Shown piece by piece: positions 1 to 5,185 of a stretch of DNA of 5,185 bases (positions within the stretch are counted from its first letter, which is position 1; each line of letters starts with the position of its first letter). The notes below the pieces were generated by a model. It did not search any database and had not been told where the DNA came from. It worked only from the letters and a program-made list of their open reading frames with translations. The translations under genes were made by a program, and so were the position numbers. The DNA is from Candidatus Pelagibacterales bacterium (lineage in GTDB: Bacteria; Pseudomonadota; Alphaproteobacteria; TMED109), in assembly GCA_002714055.1 (NCBI GenBank), contig PAWH01000034.1, positions 1-5,185 of the forward strand. The letters run 5' to 3'.

Positions 1-624
1 GGAGAGGAAAGCATTAGAGAGTTTAATTCCAAGACTCTTGAAGTATTGGATGATGGAGATAAATCCATATTTATTTTTGAACATCCACGTGATGTTTCAG
101 GAACAGCAGTTTTAACCTTTACTCATAAGCATGGCCCAGATGATCAGTGGCTATATTTGCCAGCTCTTAAAAGGGTTAAAAGAATAAGTTCAGATAATAA
201 GTCAGGATCATTTGTTGGATCAGAATTCGCTTATGAAGATCTTTCTAGTCAAGAAGTAGAAAAATATACCTATAAGTGGATTCAAGATGCTCCTTGCCCT
301 GGAAAAGAAGAAATTACCTGTTTTAATTCTGAAGATTATCCTGTTGATAAATCTTCAGGATATACAAAGAGAGTTTTATGGATTGATTATGATGAGTTTA
401 GGGTTTGGAAAATAGAATTTTATGATCGTAAAGAATCCTTGCTAAAGACATTGGTTTTTTCTGACTACAAACTGTATCTTGACAAGTATTGGCGTTCACA
501 TTTTTTACATATGCTTAACCATGCTACAGCTAAAGAAACCGAAATTATTATTGAAAATATAAAATTTCAATCTGGTTTAAAAGATAGTGACTTTAATCGT
601 CAGGCTTTAAAGCGTGTTCGGTAA
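1..624 (+). CDS. Outer membrane lipoprotein-sorting protein, LolA-like (5' truncated)
   Basis: The reading frame is open from the first base and ends at TAA 622-624, giving 207 visible residues; the start, a signal peptide and probably some tens of residues lie upstream. I recognise the LolA-like family often annotated as 'outer membrane lipoprotein-sorting protein', a periplasmic protein with a LolA/LolB-type fold that is thought to carry a lipid-like ligand. Landmarks, numbered from the first visible codon, are GDKS (19-22), DDQWLYLPALKRVKRI (47-62), GSEFAYEDL (73-81), a cysteine pair at C99 and C107 that may form a disulfide, and the family-typical end around GLKDSDFN. A TTG at position 46 could be taken as a start, but family-like sequence (RE..SKTLEV) continues upstream of it, so the gene is simply cut by the window edge. 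Family members often sit beside RND/MMPL exporters; that such a gene lies upstream is inference. Ligand unknown. Confidence 0.88.
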   Translation, partial: GEESIREFNSKTLEVLDDGDKSIFIFEHPRDVSGTAVLTFTHKHGPDDQWLYLPALKRVKRISSDNKSGSFVGSEFAYEDLSSQEVEKYTYKWIQDAPCPGKEEITCFNSEDYPVDKSSGYTKRVLWIDYDEFRVWKIEFYDRKESLLKTLVFSDYKLYLDKYWRSHFLHMLNHATAKETEIIIENIKFQSGLKDSDFNRQALKRVR

Positions 625-1852
625 GGACTATACTATAAGTATAAAGGCCATTTATTTATTTTTATTTTTTTGTTGTTATATACTTGATGGGATAGCGTAT
701 TCTTTTTATGAAAATATGGATTTTAAAGGTGAAATATCATTATCAGGTAGATATTTTCCCTCTGCTCCAGAATATTCTGGACAAAAACATAATAATTTAT
801 CCATGGCACTAAAAGCTGAAATTTTTAAGGATCTAGATGAACAAAGTTCCTTAATATTTACTCCTTTCATTAGATTAGATAGTGCAGATCCAAATAGGTC
901 TAAAGGAGACTTAAGAGAATTTTTATATACTAAATATGGAGATGATTGGGAGGCATCAATTGGTATAGGACAAGTCTTTTGGGGGATTACTGAATCAAGA
1001 AATTTAGTCGATATTATAAATCAATTCGACGAGGTTGAAGATCCTACTCATAAAACTAAGCTAGGACAACCATTGGGAAATATTACCCTAATTAGAGATG
1101 AAAGTTATTTTGAGTTTTATTTGTTACCTTATTTCAGAGAAAGACCTACCCCAGGAAGAAAAGGACGCTTGAGAACAGATCCTCATTTTTTGAAAAGTGA
1201 TGCAAAATTTGAGGGAGGAAGTCAGTGGACACCAGAAGTAGCTTTTAGATGGCTAAATACTTATGATGACATAGATGTAAGCTCACATTTGTTTTTTGGG
1301 TACGCTAAACAACCCTCAATAGATATAAGGATTATTGATGGAGTCACTAATTATGGCGCAGCTTATCAAAGAATAAGACAATTGGGGGGAACTATTCAAA
1401 AAACAGCTGGTTCAACTTTGTACAAATTAGAACTCATTGGCAGAGATGGACAAAGAGACTCTAAAACAAGGAGAACAGATTTTTTAGCTTCTGTTATAGG
1501 ATTAGAACACACAATGTATAGGGTTTTGAGTGATAATGGGGATCTAGGGTTAATATTGGAATATAACTTTGATAGTCGTAGAGATAGATCTAGTGAATTA
1601 TTGCAAGATGATTTGTTTATTGCGACTAGATTCTCTTTAAATGATAATTTAAATACGGAACTTTTATTAAGTTCTATTTTTGATTTAGATGGAGATGGTC
1701 AAACTTATCAGATTGATTTTGGAAAAAGAATTAATGATTCGTTAACATATAATATTAAGGGAGCTGTTTATCAAAATGGAAGACCTGGCTCAACGTTATA
1801 TATTCTGAGGCAAGATAGTTGGTTGGAATTAGAAATAAAATATTATTTTTAA
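614..1852 (+). CDS. Secreted outer-membrane beta-barrel protein (DUF1302/alginate-export-like)
   Basis: This encodes 412 residues starting at GTG 614. An in-frame TAA lies at 608-610 and no other usable start precedes the signal sequence, so GTG is the only credible start. It overlaps the upstream gene by 11 bases, which suggests translational coupling; the ribosome binding site is weak. The N-terminus has lysines (K4, K11), a hydrophobic core at about 12-24 and a plausible signal peptidase I site after A28-Y-S30. The mature part has no cysteines, alternates polar and aromatic residues in strand-like stretches, and ends WLELEIKYYF with a C-terminal phenylalanine, the usual signal for BAM-dependent barrel insertion. 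The region around DLREFLYTKYG, GIGQVFWGITESRNLVDIINQ and LPYFRERPTPGRKGRLR resembles the porin-like proteins found with LolA-like/RND export loci. I infer an outer-membrane pore or export partner of the preceding protein. The substrate is unknown and family assignment is from memory of motifs. Confidence 0.78.
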   Translation: MFGKDYTISIKAIYLFLFFCCYILDGIAYSFYENMDFKGEISLSGRYFPSAPEYSGQKHNNLSMALKAEIFKDLDEQSSLIFTPFIRLDSADPNRSKGDLREFLYTKYGDDWEASIGIGQVFWGITESRNLVDIINQFDEVEDPTHKTKLGQPLGNITLIRDESYFEFYLLPYFRERPTPGRKGRLRTDPHFLKSDAKFEGGSQWTPEVAFRWLNTYDDIDVSSHLFFGYAKQPSIDIRIIDGVTNYGAAYQRIRQLGGTIQKTAGSTLYKLELIGRDGQRDSKTRRTDFLASVIGLEHTMYRVLSDNGDLGLILEYNFDSRRDRSSELLQDDLFIATRFSLNDNLNTELLLSSIFDLDGDGQTYQIDFGKRINDSLTYNIKGAVYQNGRPGSTLYILRQDSWLELEIKYYF

Positions 1853-1860
1853 AAGTAATC

Positions 1861-1888
1861 TTGCTTATTTTAGAATCATTAATATAAT
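1861..1888 (+). promoter_or_regulatory. Candidate sigma-70-type promoter of dksA
   Basis: A perfect TATAAT hexamer at 1883-1888 is preceded by TTGCTT at 1861-1866 with a 16-base spacer. It lies in the gap between the barrel gene and dksA, 37 bases before the dksA ATG. The -35 match is only TTG plus mismatches, and such AT-rich DNA yields chance -10 hexamers, so this is a candidate only. No convincing terminator separates dksA from the barrel gene, so some read-through is possible. Confidence 0.4.
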
Positions 1889-1913
1889 TTTTGAACTTTA
1901 AAAAAATATTTAT

Positions 1914-1919
1914 AAGGTG
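1914..1919 (+). promoter_or_regulatory. Shine-Dalgarno sequence that decides the dksA start
   Basis: AAGGTG lies 6 bases before the ATG at 1926, a normal spacing. The alternative in-frame GTG at 1917 overlaps this element and so would have no properly spaced ribosome binding site. This favours the ATG and a 151-residue DksA. Confidence 0.7.
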
Positions 1920-1925
1920 TGCTAT

Positions 1926-2381
1926 ATGCAAACTTCTAAAAAAAATAAAACTTCAAAAAAGAAAACTATTTTAACTATCACAGAAAATTATGTGCCTTCG
2001 GAAAAAGAGTCATTTATGAATGAAAAGCAGCTACTTTATTTTAAAATTAAGTTGGAGAAGTGGAGAACTATAGTATTGGAAGATTCTGAAAAAACTAGGG
2101 ATAATCTTCAAAATAACAGTGTTCCCGAAGCAGATATAGCTGATAGAGCTTCTACGGAAACAGATAGGGCTTTAGAACTGAGAACTCGCGATAGACAAAG
2201 AAAGCTTTTGGCAAAAATTGATGCAGCGCTTGTTAGAATAAAAGAAGGTAATTATGGCTATTGTACTGAAACAGGTGAGGCTATATCACTTAAGCGGCTG
2301 GATGCTAGGCCTATTGCATTATTGTCTATTAATGCACAAGAACGTCATGAAAAACATGAAAGATCTTATAGAGAGGAGTGA
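1926..2381 (+). CDS. dksA: RNA polymerase-binding transcription factor DksA (single-cysteine type)
   Basis: DksA binds in the secondary channel of RNA polymerase and, with ppGpp, resets promoter choice in the stringent response. The 151-residue product equals the length of E. coli DksA. After a lysine-rich N-terminus (residues 5-13) comes the MNEKQLLYFKIKLEKWR entry to the coiled coil (31-47), then the coil tip motif DxxDxA as D70, D73, A75, followed by the highly conserved return helix ETDRALELRTRDRQRKL (78-94). The C-terminal zinc-finger region keeps only C113: the positions of the other three E. coli zinc ligands are T116, S134 and A137. Loss of zinc ligands is known for alphaproteobacterial DksA proteins, which keep the fold without metal. 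It stands between the envelope pair and recA, with its own candidate promoter and a good ribosome binding site. The in-frame GTG at 1917 is a less likely start. Identification is firm; independence from zinc is inferred. Confidence 0.95.
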   Translation: MQTSKKNKTSKKKTILTITENYVPSEKESFMNEKQLLYFKIKLEKWRTIVLEDSEKTRDNLQNNSVPEADIADRASTETDRALELRTRDRQRKLLAKIDAALVRIKEGNYGYCTETGEAISLKRLDARPIALLSINAQERHEKHERSYREE

Positions 2382-2388
2382 TTTTAGA

Positions 2389-2403
2389 GAACAAAATAAG
2401 AAC
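2389..2403 (+). promoter_or_regulatory. LexA binding site (alphaproteobacterial SOS box) of recA
   Basis: The sequence GAACAAAATAAGAAC is a perfect GAAC-N7-GAAC direct repeat, equal on the other strand to GTTC-N7-GTTC, the LexA box known from Alphaproteobacteria. It lies just upstream of the likely recA -35 element at 2411, about 115 bases before the recA start and 7 bases after the dksA stop codon. Bound LexA here would block RNA polymerase at recA and release it after DNA damage. The motif is seen directly; LexA binding is inferred from family knowledge. Confidence 0.85.
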
Positions 2404-2410
2404 AAAACTG

Positions 2411-2440
2411 TTGACTTAATCTTTTTTGTGTGTGTAAATT
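2411..2440 (+). promoter_or_regulatory. Likely recA promoter
   Basis: TTGACT at 2411-2416 matches the -35 consensus in five of six bases. An 18-base spacer leads to TAAATT at 2435-2440, a four-of-six -10. The position, directly downstream of the LexA box and upstream of a second GAAC motif, fits an SOS-controlled promoter. The transcript would have a leader of about 70 bases. Other AT-rich -10-like hexamers lie further down (for example TATAAA at 2479-2484) but lack a matching -35. Confidence 0.55.
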
Positions 2441-2443
2441 ATA

Positions 2444-2458
2444 GAACAAAACATGATC
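2444..2458 (+). promoter_or_regulatory. Possible second, degenerate LexA half-site pair
   Basis: GAACAAAACATGATC has the GAAC-N7-GAAC layout with one mismatch (GATC in the second half). It follows the putative -10 at once, so a protein bound here would cover the transcription start region. Its first eight bases, GAACAAAA, are the same as those of the perfect box at 2389. Binding is unproven; the site may be chance. Confidence 0.35.
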
Positions 2459-2518
2459 ATATTGCTTTGTATATAGATTATAAATAGCTTTTTTGTTTAT
2501 GTAGCAGGAGATTAAAAA

Positions 2519-3610
2519 ATGGTTAATCAAGAAAAGAAACCCGAATTAAAGGTAGTGGATATGGAAGATAACGATAAAAGTAAGGCATTGGAAGCGGCTC
2601 TAGGACACATAGAGAGAACTTATGGAAAAGGTTCCATTATGAAACTAGGTGAAAATAGTGTTGTGGAAATAGAATCTATTTCTACAGGATCGTTGGGCTT
2701 AGATATAGCTTTAGGAATAGGAGGTCTACCAAGGGGGCGTATAATAGAAATATATGGACCAGAAAGTTCAGGAAAAACAACACTAGCGCTTCACGTTGCG
2801 GCAGAGGCTCAAAAAGCAGGAGGTGTATGTGCATTTGTTGATGCAGAGCACGCATTGGATCCAGTTTATGCCAAAAAACTAGGAGTAAAAGTAGAAGACT
2901 TATTGATAAGTCAGCCGGATACAGGTGAACAAGCATTAGAAATAGCCGATACCTTGGTTAAATCGGGAGCTGTTGATGTTTTAGTTATTGATTCGGTAGC
3001 TGCTTTAGTACCTAGAGCTGAGCTTGAAGGAGAGATGGGAGATACTCATGTAGGATTGCAAGCGAGATTAATGAGTCAAGCTTTAAGAAAGCTTACTTCC
3101 TCAATATCTAAATCTAGAACGACAGTAATATTTATCAACCAAATTAGAATGAAAATAGGTGTAATGTATGGCAGTCCTGAAACAACCTCAGGAGGCAATG
3201 CATTAAAATTTTATGCGTCTGTAAGGTTAGATATAAGACGAATAGGTCAAATAAAGGAAAGAGAAGAAGTAGTGGGCAATCAAACTAGAGTGAAGGTTGT
3301 TAAAAATAAAGTAGCACCTCCATTTAGAGTAGTAGAGTTTGATATTATGTATGGGGAAGGTATAAGTTATTTAGGAGAAATAATTGATCTAGGAGTTAAA
3401 GAAGGAATAATAGAAAAATCAGGTTCCTGGTATTCATATGGCAATGAAAGAATAGGTCAAGGGAGAGAAAATGCTAAGTTATACCTTAAGGATAACAGTA
3501 AAGTAGCAGAAGAAATTAGTGTGGCTGTTAAAAAAAGTGCAGGATTGCAAAAATACTTGGAAACCGAATTGGAAGATAAAAATGAGCAGACAGTTGCTAC
3601 TTCTGAATAA
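2519..3610 (+). CDS. recA: Recombinase A (RecA)
   Basis: RecA forms ATP-dependent filaments on single-stranded DNA, drives homologous pairing and strand exchange, and in the SOS response stimulates LexA self-cleavage. The 363-residue product is complete and has all core motifs: Walker A GPESSGKT (80-87), the catalytic glutamate in DAEHALD (E110), Walker B LVIDS (155-159) with D158, DNA-binding loop L1 around EGEMGD (170-175), and the L2 region from NQIRMKIGVMYGSPETTSGGNALKF with Q208. Numbering runs 14 ahead of E. coli because of a longer N-terminus, normal for Alphaproteobacteria. The C-terminal tail after about 345 is glutamate-rich, as expected for the regulatory tail. No intein or frameshift is present. 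AGGAG at 2506-2510, 8 bases before the ATG, supports the start. A LexA box at 2389-2403 marks it as an SOS gene, and alaS follows as in many alphaproteobacterial genomes. Confidence 0.99.
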   Translation: MVNQEKKPELKVVDMEDNDKSKALEAALGHIERTYGKGSIMKLGENSVVEIESISTGSLGLDIALGIGGLPRGRIIEIYGPESSGKTTLALHVAAEAQKAGGVCAFVDAEHALDPVYAKKLGVKVEDLLISQPDTGEQALEIADTLVKSGAVDVLVIDSVAALVPRAELEGEMGDTHVGLQARLMSQALRKLTSSISKSRTTVIFINQIRMKIGVMYGSPETTSGGNALKFYASVRLDIRRIGQIKEREEVVGNQTRVKVVKNKVAPPFRVVEFDIMYGEGISYLGEIIDLGVKEGIIEKSGSWYSYGNERIGQGRENAKLYLKDNSKVAEEISVAVKKSAGLQKYLETELEDKNEQTVATSE

Positions 3611-3668
3611 TAAAATTATAGAACATAACTGATTTAAATTTATCTCACTTTAAAAAATATTTAATTTA

Positions 3669-3697
3669 TTTCTAGTTCCTGTATTAGTATATATAAT
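3669..3697 (+). promoter_or_regulatory. Candidate alaS promoter
   Basis: A perfect TATAAT at 3692-3697 lies 19 bases before the alaS ATG. The best -35 at 17-base spacing is TTTCTA (3669-3674), only a three-of-six match. If used, the leader would be very short, about a dozen bases. Read-through from recA is the alternative, as no clear terminator hairpin lies between the two genes. Confidence 0.35.
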
Positions 3698-3716
3698 GAG
3701 TGTCTAGGAGAAGTTT

Positions 3717-5185
3717 ATGGGCAAATCTTATTCTACTAACAGTATTAGAAGGTCTTTTCTAGATTATTTTGTAAAGGCAGGTCATGAAGAAGTTAGTTCA
3801 TCTCCTTTGATACCTGATGAAGATCCCACTCTTTTATTTGCTAATTCAGGTATGGTACAATTTAAAAATATTTTTACTGGTGCGGAAAAAAGTCTTTTTT
3901 CAACGGCAACTACATCTCAAAAGTGTTTAAGGGCAGGAGGAAAACACAATGATCTCGAAAACGTAGGTTATACAGCAAGACATCACACTTTTTTTGAAAT
4001 GTTAGGCAATTTTAGTTTTGGAGATTATTTTAAAGAGAAGGCAATAGAATATGCTTGGAATTTAGTTACTAATACTTTTGAACTTAAAAAAGAAAATTTG
4101 TTAGTAACTGTTTTTGAAGAAGATACAGAGGCATTTTTACTGTGGAAAAAAATTTCAGGTTTAGAAGAAAGCAAAATACTTAAAATTAATTCTTCAGATA
4201 ATTTTTGGTCGATGGGTGATACAGGACCATGTGGTCCTTGTTCTGAAATATTTTATGATCATGGCTCACATATTAAGGGAGGTATGCCAGGAAGTTCTAA
4301 ACAGGAAGGTGATAGGTATATTGAGATTTGGAACTTAGTTTTCATGCAGTATGAAATGCATAAATCAGGTAAACGTTCTAATCTACCTAGTCCTTCTATT
4401 GACACTGGCATGGGCTTAGAAAGAATGGCCGCTGTTTTACAAGGAGTTAATGATAATTATGAAATAGATCTTTTTAAAAAATTGATAGAAGATTCTATAA
4501 ATATAGCTGGCTTTGATGTTCAAGGAGATGATTTAAATTCACATAAAGTGATTGTAGATCATTTGAGAGCCTCTTGTTTTTTAATAGCTGATGGAATTTT
4601 ACCTACAAATGAAGGTAGAGGGTATGTATTACGTAGAATTATGAGGAGAGCAATGCGTCATATTCACAAACTGGGCATTCAAGAAACACATTTTTGGAAG
4701 CTTGTAGATTGCTTAGAACATAATATGGGAGAGGCTTTTCCTGAGCTAAGTAGGGCTAAGGCATTAATTATTTCAACTCTTAAAAATGAAGAGACTAAAT
4801 TTAAAGAAACTTTAGAAAGAGGCATGGGGTTATTAGAAAAATCAATTTTAGACTTATCTTCTTCCGAGTCTTTCTCTGGAGATATAGCATTTAAATTGTA
4901 TGATACATATGGATTTCCCATTGATCTCACAGAAGATGTTTTAAGAAGTAAAGGTCATGCTTTAGATATGAAGGGATTCCAAAAATGTATGAAAGCCCAA
5001 CAAGAAGTAGCGAGAGCTTCATGGGCAGGCTCAGGAGCTAAAGAGATTAATACCATATGGTTAGGTATTAAGGATCGTCAAAAAGATGTTGAATTTTTAG
5101 GATACGAAAAAAATGAGACCAAAGCAAAAGTTGTTTCAATAGTTTATGAAGATAGAGAAGTAGCTGAAATTAAAAAGGGTGATCA
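3717..5185 (+). CDS. alaS: Alanyl-tRNA synthetase (3' truncated)
   Basis: AlaS charges tRNA-Ala with alanine in the cytoplasm. The frame is open from ATG 3717 to the window end, giving 489 whole codons of a protein that is usually about 870-890 residues. AGGAG at 3706-3710 with a 6-base spacer supports the start. The class II catalytic core is present: the motif 1 region around SSSPLIPDEDPTLLFANSGM (27-46), the highly conserved KCLRAGGKHNDLENVGYTAR (69-88), motif 2 HHTFFEMLGNFSFGDYFK (89-106), GDTGPCGPCSE (167-177), and motif 3 DTGMGLERMA (229-238). The tRNA-recognition region GRGYVLRRIMRRAMRH (300-315) follows. The editing domain with its HxxxH zinc-binding motif and the C-terminal domain lie beyond the window, so editing cannot be judged. 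No frameshift is seen. The insert DHGSHIKGGMPGSSKQEGDRYIEIWNLVFMQYE looks alphaproteobacterial. Coregulation with recA is possible but not shown. Confidence 0.98.
   Translation, partial: MGKSYSTNSIRRSFLDYFVKAGHEEVSSSPLIPDEDPTLLFANSGMVQFKNIFTGAEKSLFSTATTSQKCLRAGGKHNDLENVGYTARHHTFFEMLGNFSFGDYFKEKAIEYAWNLVTNTFELKKENLLVTVFEEDTEAFLLWKKISGLEESKILKINSSDNFWSMGDTGPCGPCSEIFYDHGSHIKGGMPGSSKQEGDRYIEIWNLVFMQYEMHKSGKRSNLPSPSIDTGMGLERMAAVLQGVNDNYEIDLFKKLIEDSINIAGFDVQGDDLNSHKVIVDHLRASCFLIADGILPTNEGRGYVLRRIMRRAMRHIHKLGIQETHFWKLVDCLEHNMGEAFPELSRAKALIISTLKNEETKFKETLERGMGLLEKSILDLSSSESFSGDIAFKLYDTYGFPIDLTEDVLRSKGHALDMKGFQKCMKAQQEVARASWAGSGAKEINTIWLGIKDRQKDVEFLGYEKNETKAKVVSIVYEDREVAEIKKGD

Noticed and set aside
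46..624. Full-length first gene starting at TTG 46
   Set aside because: Codons upstream to the window edge are open and read like the family, and the product would lack a signal peptide, so the gene is truncated by the window instead.
656..688. Possible lipobox at the cysteine pair C20-C21 of the barrel protein
   Set aside because: The residues before the cysteine are F-F, which does not fit the lipobox, and a good signal peptidase I site follows at residue 30; the barrel-type C-terminus also argues against a lipoprotein.
1917..1925. GTG at 1917 as dksA start, giving three extra residues
   Set aside because: It overlaps the AAGGTG ribosome binding site; the ATG at 1926 is properly spaced and gives the usual 151-residue length.
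2254..2487. Open frame of 77 codons on the + strand overlapping the end of dksA
   Set aside because: It is an out-of-frame reading of the conserved dksA 3' end that runs into the recA leader with its promoter and LexA box; it has no family-like sequence and no ribosome binding site of note.
2682..2936. Minus-strand open frame inside recA
   Set aside because: It is antisense to the most conserved part of recA and leucine-rich only because it mirrors recA codons; no supporting start signal.
3611..3716. Rho-independent terminator between recA and alaS
   Set aside because: The gap is AT-rich with short palindromes such as ATTTAAAT, but I find no GC-containing stem followed by a T run.
4679..4930. 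Minus-strand open frame inside alaS
   Set aside because: It is antisense to well-conserved alaS coding sequence with no recognisable domain.

Overview
The window reads as a chromosomal segment of an AT-rich alphaproteobacterium. Three things point there: recA is followed directly by alaS on the same strand, an arrangement common in Alphaproteobacteria; the recA leader carries a perfect GAAC-N7-GAAC direct repeat, which is the alphaproteobacterial type of LexA (SOS) box rather than the CTGT-N8-ACAG type; and the DksA protein is of the alphaproteobacterial kind, with most zinc ligands gone. Genus cannot be assigned from sequence alone. All five genes are on the + strand and coding density is high. 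The three intergenic gaps are about 64, 137 and 106 bases, so there is no gene-free stretch above 300 bases.

Layout. Positions 1-624 hold the 3' part of a LolA-like outer membrane lipoprotein-sorting protein whose start lies upstream of the window. It overlaps by 11 bases a GTG-started gene (614-1852) for a secreted outer-membrane beta-barrel protein. The pair looks like the tail of an envelope export operon; relatives of the first protein are often encoded next to an RND/MMPL-type exporter, which would lie upstream, outside the window. A 64-base gap with a plausible promoter leads to dksA (1926-2381), a regulator of RNA polymerase in the stringent response. A 137-base gap carries the LexA box and a likely promoter for recA (2519-3610). 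A 106-base gap with a TATAAT hexamer leads to alaS (3717 to the window end, truncated), alanyl-tRNA synthetase.

Functionally the window joins an envelope-transport module to a set of housekeeping genes: transcriptional stress response (dksA), SOS-controlled recombination (recA) and translation (alaS). I see no tRNA, rRNA, CRISPR, insertion sequence or phage gene, and no strong rho-independent terminator. I do not see an undescribed system here. The points most worth a second look are the SOS control region of recA, with a second degenerate site and a near-copy of part of it just after recA, the one-cysteine DksA, and the coupled LolA-like/beta-barrel pair.
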